Shown here: one piece after another, positions 1-6,323 of the stretch | Layout of the letters: each line of letters begins with the position of its first letter | Position numbering within the stretch: the stretch's first letter is position 1 | Source: Acidimicrobium sp. UBA3029 | GTDB lineage: Bacteria > Actinomycetota > Acidimicrobiia > Acidimicrobiales > Ilumatobacteraceae | DNA: 8,350 bases | Assembly (NCBI GenBank): GCA_002367695.1 | Contig: DFDK01000092.1 | Coordinates: 6,734-15,083 of the forward strand | Reading direction: 5' to 3' | The notes under the pieces: generated by a model | Seen by the model: the letters and a program-made list of their open reading frames with translations, nothing else | Database searches by the model: none | What the model was told of the DNA's origin: nothing | Position numbers and translations under genes: made by a program

Positions 1-2
1 GC

Positions 3-1313
3 GCTGTTGATGGTGTTGTCGAATTCGATGTCGTCATTGTCGGTGGCGGCTACACCGGATTGTGGACGGCTTTTTATCTCAAGCAACTCGCCCCACAATT
101 GTCGGTATCGATCGTTGAGTCACAATTTGTTGGGTTCGGCGGCAGTGGTCGCAACGGCGGTTGGTGCAGTGCATTTTTGCCCATGTCACCGAGCGAGATG
201 TCGGCCGAACACGGTGCACAAGCAATGCGCTTTTTGCAAGACCAGATGTTTGCGACCGTGGACGAGATTGCTCGTGTTACTCAGTCAAATAATATTGACT
301 GCGATTTTTATAAGGGCGGAACCATTACTTCGGCGTCAAACGCAGCACATGTCGAGCGACTGCATCACTACATAGACGACTGGCATGCCGCAGGGTTTAG
401 TGATACCGATATGAGTTGGGAAAGTGCCGACCAAATTTCGCATCGTGTCGCAGTCCGGTCAACATTTGGCGGCATGTATAGCCCGCATTGCGCTGCAATA
501 CACCCGTGGAAGTTGGTGACAGGGTTGGCGCGAACAGTGGAGAGTCTTGGTGTCGTGATTTTCGAGGATTCGCGCGCAATTTCGATTGAGCCGCGCAGGG
601 TAGTGCTTGAGCGCGGTGAAGTGCGTGCCAAATGGGTAGTCAATGCACTTGAGTCGTTTACTTCACAACTTCCAGCAGGCAAGCGCAAGATCGTGCCGTT
701 GTATTCGCTGATGGTGGCAACCGAGCCGCTTTCAGAATCTGTGTGGCGTTCACTCGGTTGGACTCATCGAGAAACTTTTGCCGATGGCCGCAATATGGTC
801 ACCTATGCGCAACGTACGGCAGACGGCCGCATTGCATTTGGCGGTCGCGGTGCGCCGTATCACTTTGGTTCAAGTATTTCTGATTCGTATGACCGCAACA
901 CAACAATCCACAGTCGGCTCGAGCAAACTGTGCAAGAGATATTTCCTCAAGTGGCCGATGCACAATTCACTCACCACTGGGGTGGGCCTGTTGGTGCACC
1001 ACGAGACTGGCATGCATTTGCCAATGTTGATGTCGCGACAGGTCTTTGTGCAGGTGGAGGATATGTGGGCGATGGTGTTGCATTGTCAAGTTTGGTGGGT
1101 CGAACACTTGCGCATCAGATTGTTGATACTGGTGATGCACTCACTCGGTCTGCACTTGTAAATCATCAGTCAAAAAAATGGGAGTTCGAGCCACTGCGTT
1201 GGCTCGGAGTCAATTCATTGTTGGCACTGACCGAATATGCAGACAAGGCAGAGCGGCGCACTCATCGACCAATGAAACGATTGCTCGCACTGCGCGATGG
1301 TTTATTGGGTTGA
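3..1313 (+). CDS. FAD-dependent oxidoreductase (DAO/OrdL-like), 5'-truncated
   Basis: The reading frame is open from the left edge (first full codon at 3) to TGA at 1311-1313, giving 436 visible residues; the true start lies outside the window. A TTG at 60 could be mistaken for a start but would remove the dinucleotide-binding motif VVIVGGGYTGL (visible residues 10-20), so the frame clearly continues upstream. After the Rossmann beta-alpha-beta, which ends in an acidic residue (SIVE), comes GFGGSGRNGGWCS, the second flavin-contacting motif of the D-amino-acid oxidase/OrdL (gamma-glutamylputrescine oxidase-like) family. The C-terminal GGGYVGDGVALSSLVGRTLA is the usual flavin-closing segment. 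Such enzymes oxidise amines or amino acids in the cytoplasm; the substrate cannot be read from the sequence. No terminator separates it from the his promoter, which begins 2 bp after its stop codon. Family assignment is firm; a link to histidine metabolism is unsupported. Confidence 0.88.
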   Translation, partial: AVDGVVEFDVVIVGGGYTGLWTAFYLKQLAPQLSVSIVESQFVGFGGSGRNGGWCSAFLPMSPSEMSAEHGAQAMRFLQDQMFATVDEIARVTQSNNIDCDFYKGGTITSASNAAHVERLHHYIDDWHAAGFSDTDMSWESADQISHRVAVRSTFGGMYSPHCAAIHPWKLVTGLARTVESLGVVIFEDSRAISIEPRRVVLERGEVRAKWVVNALESFTSQLPAGKRKIVPLYSLMVATEPLSESVWRSLGWTHRETFADGRNMVTYAQRTADGRIAFGGRGAPYHFGSSISDSYDRNTTIHSRLEQTVQEIFPQVADAQFTHHWGGPVGAPRDWHAFANVDVATGLCAGGGYVGDGVALSSLVGRTLAHQIVDTGDALTRSALVNHQSKKWEFEPLRWLGVNSLLALTEYADKAERRTHRPMKRLLALRDGLLG

Positions 1314-1315
1314 GG

Positions 1316-1344
1316 TTGGCATTTGTGCACCCTCGCCGTAGCGT
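1316..1344 (+). promoter_or_regulatory. Putative his operon promoter
   Basis: A -35-like hexamer TTGGCA (1316-1321, five of six matches to TTGACA) and a -10 hexamer TAGCGT (1339-1344, fits TANNNT) are separated by exactly 17 bp. This predicts transcription starting at about 1350-1352. It sits directly after the stop codon of the upstream oxidoreductase and just ahead of the His-rich leader ORF, where a promoter for an attenuated his operon would be expected. It is a pattern match only; no start-site data are available. Confidence 0.65.
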
Positions 1345-1351
1345 CACAGAT

Positions 1352-1429
1352 GTGAAGTCTTTTGCACTCGTCGCTATTCACATGGCCCATCATCACGTTC
1401 ATCACGTGTCACGTCGGGCTCTTGTGTAG
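1352..1429 (+). CDS. hisL: Histidine operon leader peptide
   Basis: Short ORF whose end reads MAHHHVHHVSRRALV then TAG (1427-1429). Five of six consecutive codons (1388-1405) are histidine (CAT CAT CAC, GTT, CAT CAC), and a sixth His codon lies at 1379-1381. This is the signature of a ribosome-stalling leader peptide upstream of a his operon. Two in-frame starts are possible. GTG at 1352 (25 residues) lies 8 nt after the -10 box, at the predicted transcription start, so it would be translated leaderlessly. ATG at 1382 (15 residues) has no Shine-Dalgarno sequence and lies inside the RNA segment that should form the first hairpin. I favour GTG 1352. The stop codon falls immediately after the segment shared by the alternative hairpins, so a ribosome finishing the peptide would mask that segment. 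The peptide itself probably has no function beyond sensing charged tRNA-His. The symbol is by analogy with enteric hisL. Confidence 0.8.
   Translation: MKSFALVAIHMAHHHVHHVSRRALV
1379..1426 (+). promoter_or_regulatory. Attenuator 1:2 (protector) hairpin
   Basis: Segment 1379-1388 pairs with 1416-1426. CACA (1379-1382) matches TGTG (1423-1426), and GGCCC (1384-1388) matches GGGCT (1416-1420) with one G-U pair, leaving a small internal loop. The stem encloses the run of His codons, and a 5-bp inner stem CACGT/ACGTG (1394-1398 with 1404-1408) could form within it. A ribosome stalled on the first His codons would cover the 5' arm and prevent this hairpin, freeing the 3' arm for the antiterminator. 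Pairing was worked out by hand without energy calculation. Confidence 0.55.
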
Positions 1430-1466
1430 CGCATTCAAACTCTCACAAGTTTTTCACAGCCCGTCG
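1412..1466 (+). promoter_or_regulatory. Attenuator 2:3 antiterminator hairpin
   Basis: CTTGTG (1421-1426) is perfectly complementary to CACAAG (1444-1449), and CGGGCT (1415-1420) is perfectly complementary to AGCCCG (1458-1463); two more pairs (1412-1413 with 1465-1466) follow a mismatch. An 8-nt bulge (1450-1457) lies on the 3' side. The 3' arm takes up 1460-1466, nearly all of the 5' arm of the terminator, so the two structures exclude each other. The 5' arm is also the 3' arm of the protector hairpin. This three-way competition is the logic of a his/trp-type attenuator. Confidence 0.65.
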
Positions 1467-1492
1467 GTTTATCCGGCGGGTTTTTTGTTTTT
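1458..1492 (+). terminator. Intrinsic terminator (attenuator 3:4)
   Basis: An 8-bp GC-rich stem, CCCGTCGG (1460-1467) with CCGGCGGG (1473-1480), includes one G-U pair and a 5-nt loop TTTAT. It is followed by six T, one G and five T (1481-1492), a strong rho-independent terminator. It stands 42 bp before the hisI start codon, downstream of the his promoter and leader peptide, so it must be crossed to express the operon. It also serves as the only visible terminator for read-through from the oxidoreductase gene. Confidence 0.88.
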
Positions 1493-1534
1493 CTAGAGCA
1501 AGTTTCAACTAGCAGATCGAGAAAGCAGGAAGTA

Positions 1535-1969
1535 ATGAACAGCGAAAACGCAACCCAAGATCAATCAAGGACAATGACAGATTTGGATTTTGACAAACTC
1601 AATGGATTGCTTGCAGTTGTTATTCAGGACGCGGTGACGCAACGGGTGCTCATGGTTGGATTTATGAATGCCGAGGCGTATGAGCGCACTCTTGAAACCG
1701 GATTTGTTGTCTTTTTTAGCCGCTCGCGCAACAAGTTGTGGATGAAGGGTGAAACGTCAGGTCACACGCTGCAGGTTGTGGCGATGTCTACCGACTGTGA
1801 CCGCGACGCGTTGCTGATCACGGTTAAGGCAAATGGCCCCGGTGTATGTCATGAAGGATTTGAAAGCTGTTTCTCGCGCACGCGTGTCAACAACAACTGG
1901 ATTGTTTCAGACCCTCGAACTTTTTCACCAACCGATGTATATAGCGACACGAAAGAGGCAGTCAAATGA
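1535..1969 (+). CDS. hisI: Phosphoribosyl-AMP cyclohydrolase
   Basis: Cytoplasmic zinc enzyme that hydrolyses the purine ring of N1-(5-phosphoribosyl)-AMP to give ProFAR (third step of histidine synthesis). The 144 residues carry the family core: FSRSRNKLWMKGETSGHTL (61-79), the metal motif DCDRD (87-91; Asp 87, 89 and 91 for Mg, Cys88 for Zn), and the remaining zinc cysteines Cys105 (GPGVC) and Cys112 (ESC). The protein ends about 30 residues after Cys112, so the fused HisE pyrophosphohydrolase domain of bifunctional HisIE proteins is absent. Start ATG 1535 is preceded by AGGAAG (1527-1532), spaced rather close; an internal ATG at 1574 follows AAGGA with only 2 nt spacing and is less likely, although the first 13 residues look non-conserved. 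It is the first gene after the attenuator and overlaps hisG by 4 bp (ATGA). Confidence 0.96.
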   Translation: MNSENATQDQSRTMTDLDFDKLNGLLAVVIQDAVTQRVLMVGFMNAEAYERTLETGFVVFFSRSRNKLWMKGETSGHTLQVVAMSTDCDRDALLITVKANGPGVCHEGFESCFSRTRVNNNWIVSDPRTFSPTDVYSDTKEAVK

Positions 1970-2847
1970 GCAATGAACCAATTTTGAAACTTGGAATACC
2001 AAAAGGAAGCCTCGAGAATGCAACGGTTGATTTGTTTCGGCGTGCAGGTTTCCAGATCACTGTCAATAGTCGGTCATACTTTCCAGCCATCGATGATCCA
2101 AATATTGAGTGCATGTTGATTCGTGCTCAGGAAATGGCTCGATATGTGGAAGACGGCGTCTTGGACGCTGGGCTAACCGGGCTTGACTGGATTGCCGAAA
2201 CCGGTGCGAATGTGCACCCGATTACCGACTTGGTGTATGCAAAGCAAAGCTTTGGTCGTGTGCGTTGGGTGCTGGCAGTACCCGAGCAGTCGGCTGTGCG
2301 CAGCGTTAAAGACCTTGAGGGCAAGATCATTGCCACCGAACTTGTTGAAACAACAAAGCGATACTTGGCAGCAAATGGGGTTACCGCAAAAGTCGAATTC
2401 AGTTGGGGAGCGACCGAGGTCAAGCCACCAATTTTGGCAGACGCCATTGTGGAAGTAACAGAGACAGGATCTTCGCTTCGTGCGAATAATTTGCGCATTG
2501 TTGAAACGGTGCTCGAGTCAAACACACAGTTCATAGCCAATACGGCATCGTGGCAAGATCCAGCCAAGCGTCAACAGATGCAAGACATTCAGATGCTGCT
2601 TGAAGGAGCGATCAACGCAATGGGCAAGGTCGGGCTGATGATGAACGTCGAGCGTTCCAGTTTGCAACAAGTACTAGACGTGTTGCCGGCACTGAAGACA
2701 CCAACAATTTCAACGTTGGCTGATGAAAATTGGCTGGCACTAAACACGATTTTGGAGGAGAGTACAGTGCGCACGATCATTCCTCGGCTCAAACAGGCAG
2801 GCGCATCGGGCATTGTCGAATATCCACTCAACAAGATTGTCAACTAA
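1966..2847 (+). CDS. hisG: ATP phosphoribosyltransferase, long form
   Basis: Catalyses the first committed step, ATP plus PRPP to N1-(5-phosphoribosyl)-ATP, and is normally the feedback-inhibited enzyme. The protein has 293 residues. The N-terminal LGIPKGSL begins the periplasmic-binding-protein-like catalytic fold; RAQEMARYVEDGVLDAGLTGLDWI follows; the PRPP-binding region is ADAIVEVTETGSSL, near residues 158-171. The stretch after about residue 210 (ending VEYPLNKIV) is the ACT-like C-terminal regulatory domain of long-form HisG, so no HisZ partner should be needed and histidine feedback is expected. ATG 1966 has AGAGG at 1954-1958 with 7-nt spacing and overlaps the hisI stop as ATGA; the gene overlaps hisD by 1 bp (TAATG). 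The sequence resembles the GATEVKPP-containing subtype that I associate with several non-actinobacterial phyla, an impression from memory. Confidence 0.97.
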   Translation: MSNEPILKLGIPKGSLENATVDLFRRAGFQITVNSRSYFPAIDDPNIECMLIRAQEMARYVEDGVLDAGLTGLDWIAETGANVHPITDLVYAKQSFGRVRWVLAVPEQSAVRSVKDLEGKIIATELVETTKRYLAANGVTAKVEFSWGATEVKPPILADAIVEVTETGSSLRANNLRIVETVLESNTQFIANTASWQDPAKRQQMQDIQMLLEGAINAMGKVGLMMNVERSSLQQVLDVLPALKTPTISTLADENWLALNTILEESTVRTIIPRLKQAGASGIVEYPLNKIVN

Positions 2848-4073
2848 TGATTCGGATTCTCGAATACGGTGCAGCAAACCCATTGCTCAAGCGGTCTGAT
2901 GATCGATTGGCCCAGGCACTAATCGTTGTCGAGCCAATCGTTGACGATGTGCGAAGTCGTGGTGATGCGGCTGTGCGTGAATACGCGACAAAGTTTGATG
3001 GCCTCGGCGACAGCGTTGGTACAGATTTTACTCTGGCAACAGGCGGCACGCTTGAGCCAGGTTTGCTGCAGGCGTTAGAGATCGCAGCGAGCAATATTCG
3101 TGACTTTGCTCAGCAACAACTTGTTCAGCCTTGGACTCAAACACGAGACGGTCGAACGCTTGGGCAAATTGTTCGACCACTTGAGTCTGTGGGTGTTTAT
3201 ATTCCCGCAGGTCGATATGCATTGCTGTCGACGATGTTGATGACAGTGATTCCGGCGCAGGTTGCAGGCGTTCGTGAAATTGTTGTGGTGTGTGCAAAAC
3301 CAACACCCGAGATGTTGGCAGTAGCCAAGTGGCTCGGCATCGAAAGCATTCTGCAACTGGGCGGAGCGCAGGCAATTGCGGCACTTGCTTATGGCACCGA
3401 GTCAATAGGTAAAGTGCAACGGATCGTTGGACCAGGTAATGCCTATGTTGCCGCAGCAAAAAAGCTCGTTTCTGGTGATGTCGGGATCGATTTTATTGCT
3501 GGTCCAAGCGAGATCGTGATCGTGGCCAATTCTGGTAATCCGCAGTGGGTTGCACTCGACATGCTGGCCCAATGCGAACACGATGTAGATGCACGCGCAA
3601 TTCTGCTCACTACATCTGTGGCATTTGCTACACAGGTGCAAGATGAGATTGCGGCCCAACTCTCAACGCTTCCAACGGCTGACGTTGCAACACAATCAAT
3701 CGCTAAAAATAGTGCGATTATCGTCTGCGCAGATGATGCAGAGGTTATTGATCTGGTGAACGACATCGCCCCAGAACATCTCTCATTGCCCAACAAGCAA
3801 CTGATCGATCAAATTCGAAATGCGGGTTCAATTTTTGTCGGGCCATTTAGTACCGAAGCAGCAGGTGACTACGCAAGTGGTCCAAACCACGTGTTGCCAA
3901 CATCTGGCGTGGCAGCGCTTCGTGGTGGTCTGTCGGCTAATGATTTTGTCAAAGTCATCACGATCCAAGAACTCAATCAAGACGCACTCATGGCTCTCGT
4001 GCCAACGGTTGCCACTCTGGCTCGGGTTGAGGGACTTGAAGCGCACGCCAGAAGCGCTGAGGTCAGGCAGTGA
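2847..4073 (+). CDS. hisD: Histidinol dehydrogenase
   Basis: Zinc- and NAD-dependent enzyme that oxidises L-histidinol to L-histidine in two steps (last reaction of the pathway). It has 408 residues, slightly shorter than the usual roughly 430. The visible active site includes zinc ligands Gln242 and His245 (AQCEHD, with Cys where Ala is common), the catalytic pair Glu310-His311 (APEHLSL), Asp341 (GDYASGPNHVLPTSG) and C-terminal His400 (EGLEAHARSAEVR). LGGAQAIAALAYGT (171-184) and IDFIAGPSE (214-222) are family signatures. The frame is open for 117 bp upstream to 2730, but that extension only re-reads hisG. ATG 2847, overlapping the hisG stop as TAATG, matches the family N-terminus. It overlaps hisC by 1 or 4 bp. 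Confidence 0.97.
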   Translation: MIRILEYGAANPLLKRSDDRLAQALIVVEPIVDDVRSRGDAAVREYATKFDGLGDSVGTDFTLATGGTLEPGLLQALEIAASNIRDFAQQQLVQPWTQTRDGRTLGQIVRPLESVGVYIPAGRYALLSTMLMTVIPAQVAGVREIVVVCAKPTPEMLAVAKWLGIESILQLGGAQAIAALAYGTESIGKVQRIVGPGNAYVAAAKKLVSGDVGIDFIAGPSEIVIVANSGNPQWVALDMLAQCEHDVDARAILLTTSVAFATQVQDEIAAQLSTLPTADVATQSIAKNSAIIVCADDAEVIDLVNDIAPEHLSLPNKQLIDQIRNAGSIFVGPFSTEAAGDYASGPNHVLPTSGVAALRGGLSANDFVKVITIQELNQDALMALVPTVATLARVEGLEAHARSAEVRQ

Positions 4074-5122
4074 TGATTGTTCCTAAGCAAAGTGTGCGCA
4101 ACATGCGTCCCTATTCGCCACCCACTCAGGGTCGGGGTGGCAAAATCCGTCTCGACTTCAACGAAAATACTGTGGGTTGCTCGCCTCGCGTGTTGGCTGC
4201 TGTTACACAGGCTCTCACCGAAGAAAACGTAGCGATGTACCCCGAATATTCGGAGGCGAGAACAGAGATTGCCAAGTTTTTGGGTGTAGCGGATGACCAA
4301 CTGACATTCACCAACGGAACCGACGAGGCAATTCAGCTTCTCATCAACACATTTTTTGAACCCGGTGATGAGCTCGTGACCCTCAGTCCTTCGTATGCGA
4401 TGTATCGCTTTTATGCCGAGGTCGCTGGCGTTCGAGTAACCGAAGTTGCGTATCAGATCGAGGACGACTTGGTCTTTCCGCTTCAGTCATTGACAAAGAT
4501 GATCACGAGTACAACTCGGGGCGTATTTATTGCAAACCCAAATAACCCAACTGGCAGAGCGATCTCGGTTGATGACGTCGTCACAATTCTTGAACACTCG
4601 CCACGCACAATTTTCCTACTTGATGAGGCATATGTCGAGTTCTCCCAAATATCGGTATTGCCGTTACTCGACCGCTATCCGAATTTGTTTATCAGCCGAA
4701 CCTTTTCAAAGGCATTTGGTATGGCTGGCCTGCGATGTGGGTGCCTTGTTTCATCGGCCGAAAACATTGCGTGGGCTCGCCGAGCGCAGTCGCCGTACAG
4801 TGTCAATGCCTTGGCCGTAGCGGCCGCTTGCGCGGCTGTTGGTGATATTGAATTTGTCGCAAACTATGTGCATGAAGTTGTCAACGCTCGGCAGATGGTG
4901 CAAGACGCGCTGACTCGCTATGGCCTGCGGTGGTTTTTGAGCGATGGCAACTTCTTGCTCTTTGATGCTGGCTCACGCAAGCAACAAATACTTGATCAAA
5001 TGAAATCGGCAGGCATTTTGATTCGTGATCGAAGTCATGAAATAGATGGATGTGTTCGCGTCACGATCGGAACAATTGACCAAATGAAATTATTTATTAC
5101 AGAAATGGAAAAAGCAATATGA
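4070..5122 (+). CDS. hisC: Histidinol-phosphate aminotransferase
   Basis: PLP-dependent class I/II aminotransferase that converts imidazole acetol phosphate plus glutamate to histidinol phosphate and 2-oxoglutarate. It has 350 residues with LDFNENTVG (28-36), TNGTDEAIQ (81-89), ANPNNPTG (155-162), the cofactor aspartate Asp185 in LLDEAY, the PLP lysine Lys214 in SRTFSKAFGMAGLRCG, and the C-terminal IRDRSHEIDGCVRVTIGT with substrate-binding arginines. Two adjacent starts are possible: GTG 4070 (GTGA overlap with hisD, GAGG at 4059-4062 with 7-nt spacing) and ATG 4073 (1-bp overlap, 10-nt spacing). The proteins differ by one residue; GTG is chosen on spacing and on the recurring 4-bp overlaps in this operon. 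It overlaps hisB by 4 bp. Confidence 0.95.
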   Translation: MMIVPKQSVRNMRPYSPPTQGRGGKIRLDFNENTVGCSPRVLAAVTQALTEENVAMYPEYSEARTEIAKFLGVADDQLTFTNGTDEAIQLLINTFFEPGDELVTLSPSYAMYRFYAEVAGVRVTEVAYQIEDDLVFPLQSLTKMITSTTRGVFIANPNNPTGRAISVDDVVTILEHSPRTIFLLDEAYVEFSQISVLPLLDRYPNLFISRTFSKAFGMAGLRCGCLVSSAENIAWARRAQSPYSVNALAVAAACAAVGDIEFVANYVHEVVNARQMVQDALTRYGLRWFLSDGNFLLFDAGSRKQQILDQMKSAGILIRDRSHEIDGCVRVTIGTIDQMKLFITEMEKAI

Positions 5123-5733
5123 AAAAAACACCAGTGAATGAAACGTTGCGAAAAGCAACAGTTAAGCGTGTAAGTAAAGAAACCAGCATCTCTGCAACTT
5201 TGCTTATTGAAGGCACAGGCAAATACGACATTTCTACGGGCATTAGGTTCTTGGATCACATGCTTGAACTTGTTACCAAACATGGGGGTTTTGACCTGAC
5301 CCTGAAGGCCACAGGAGATTTGGATATCGATCAGCACCACACAGTTGAAGATGTGGGCATTGTGTTGGGCGAGGTATTCAAGAAAGCGTTAGGCAAAAAA
5401 GTTGGAATTAATCGCGCAGGTTACTTCGTCTTGCCGATGGATGAAACTCTTGCGGTAGTCGCGGTTGACCTGAGCGGTCGTCCGGCCCTCGTGTACTGCG
5501 ACCTGATTAAGGCTCGATTGGTTGGCGATCTGCAAACCGAGTTACTGCACGACTTTTTCGGGGGGTTTGTCAACAGCGCAGGGGCAAACCTGCATGCCAA
5601 GGTGATGTACGGTCGGTCCAGTCACCATAAAGTCGAAGCAATATTTAAGTGTTTTGCTCGCGCCATGCGTTATGCATGTTCAACCGATGTGCAGATGAAA
5701 GATCAGTTGCCGAGCACAAAAGGGTTGCTGTGA
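5119..5733 (+). CDS. hisB: Imidazoleglycerol-phosphate dehydratase
   Basis: Manganese enzyme that dehydrates imidazole glycerol phosphate to imidazole acetol phosphate. At 204 residues it is the short, monofunctional form, with no N-terminal HAD histidinol-phosphatase domain. Signatures: GIRFLDHML (His47), DLDIDQHHTVEDVG (His73, His74, Glu77), LPMDETLA (105-112), DLSGRPALV, LLHDFF (His144), GRSSHHKVEAIFK (His169, His170, Glu173) and the C-terminal LPSTKGLL. The two repeated His-rich halves match the known internal duplication of the family. The start ATG overlaps the hisC stop as ATGA and has only a weak purine-rich sequence before it, so translation probably depends on coupling. The second to fourth codons lie in a run of seven A. 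It overlaps hisH by 4 bp. Confidence 0.97.
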   Translation: MKKTPVNETLRKATVKRVSKETSISATLLIEGTGKYDISTGIRFLDHMLELVTKHGGFDLTLKATGDLDIDQHHTVEDVGIVLGEVFKKALGKKVGINRAGYFVLPMDETLAVVAVDLSGRPALVYCDLIKARLVGDLQTELLHDFFGGFVNSAGANLHAKVMYGRSSHHKVEAIFKCFARAMRYACSTDVQMKDQLPSTKGLL

Positions 5734-6323
5734 TCGCAGTTGTTGACTACGGAGCCGGGAACTTGCGTTCGGTAACTAACGTGCTCGATTTGTTGCAGGC
5801 CGAGTATCAAGTTGTCTGCGATGCGTCATCAATTTCGAAGGCATCAAAAGTGCTACTTCCTGGAGTCGGACACTTTGGACAATTGTGCAATGCGATTGAT
5901 CGACTCGATCTGCGATCTGCACTCATTGACTCAATCAGTAGTGAAATTCCGTATCTGGGGATTTGTCTTGGCATGCAAGTGCTCTTCTCCAGTAGCGATG
6001 AATCCCCAGAATGTAAAGGTCTTGGTATTTTTGAGGCGTCAGTGCATAAGTTTGAAATATCGGAACGAATCCCGCATATGGGTTGGAACACAATTACATC
6101 TCAAGCACCTTCCTTGTTGGTCGAATCAAGCCAAGTACAGAAGAGCGCATACTTTGCCCATAGCTATTTTTGTCCAGTAGTTCCATCCACGACATTCACT
6201 TGCGAATATGGATCTGTTTTCTCTGCGGTTGTCGAACACAACAATGTGTTTGGTGTGCAGTTTCACCCAGAAAAGTCTGCGCAATTTGGTGTCGGTGTGA
6301 TTAACAAATTCGTAGGTTTGTAG
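5730..6323 (+). CDS. hisH: IGP synthase glutamine amidotransferase subunit
   Basis: Class I glutamine amidotransferase subunit that hydrolyses glutamine and channels ammonia to HisF. From GTG 5730 it has 197 residues, starting MIAVVDYGAGNLRSV, the standard family N-terminus. Triad: nucleophile Cys79 in YLGICLGMQ, His179 and Glu181 in VQFHPEKS. PGVGHFG (45-51), IPHMGWN and YFAHSY are also typical. The frame is open further upstream to an ATG at 5649, but those 27 codons re-read the end of hisB and are not family-like. AAAAGGG at 5718-5724 lies 5 nt before the GTG, which overlaps the hisB stop as GTGA. The stop codon directly abuts the hisF start (TAGATG), fitting equal production of the two subunits of one complex. 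Confidence 0.96.
   Translation: MIAVVDYGAGNLRSVTNVLDLLQAEYQVVCDASSISKASKVLLPGVGHFGQLCNAIDRLDLRSALIDSISSEIPYLGICLGMQVLFSSSDESPECKGLGIFEASVHKFEISERIPHMGWNTITSQAPSLLVESSQVQKSAYFAHSYFCPVVPSTTFTCEYGSVFSAVVEHNNVFGVQFHPEKSAQFGVGVINKFVGL

Noticed and set aside
1382..1429. ATG 1382 as the leader peptide start (15 residues)
   Set aside because: Kept as an alternative only. It has no Shine-Dalgarno sequence and lies within the 5' arm of the protector hairpin, whereas GTG 1352 matches the predicted transcription start.
1314..1534. T-box riboswitch controlling the his operon
   Set aside because: The stretch is too short for a T-box, no AGGGUGGNACCGCG-like element is seen, and a His-rich ORF accounts for amino-acid sensing.
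1493..1534. A second promoter between the terminator and hisI that would bypass attenuation
   Set aside because: No TANNNT box with an acceptable -35 at a fitting distance is seen; only the hisI ribosome-binding site is evident.
2730..2846. N-terminal extension of hisD
   Set aside because: Open frame only; the codons overlap hisG and the translated extension does not resemble HisD. The ATG at 2847 fits the family start.
5555..5565. Slippery-looking T5C-G6 tract in hisB as a possible frameshift or phase-variation site
   Set aside because: The hisB frame is intact and conserved through it, and no alternative product or regulatory logic is visible.
5649..5729. N-terminal extension of hisH
   Set aside because: Re-reads the 3' end of hisB in another frame. 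GTG 5730 gives the canonical IAVVDYGAGN start.
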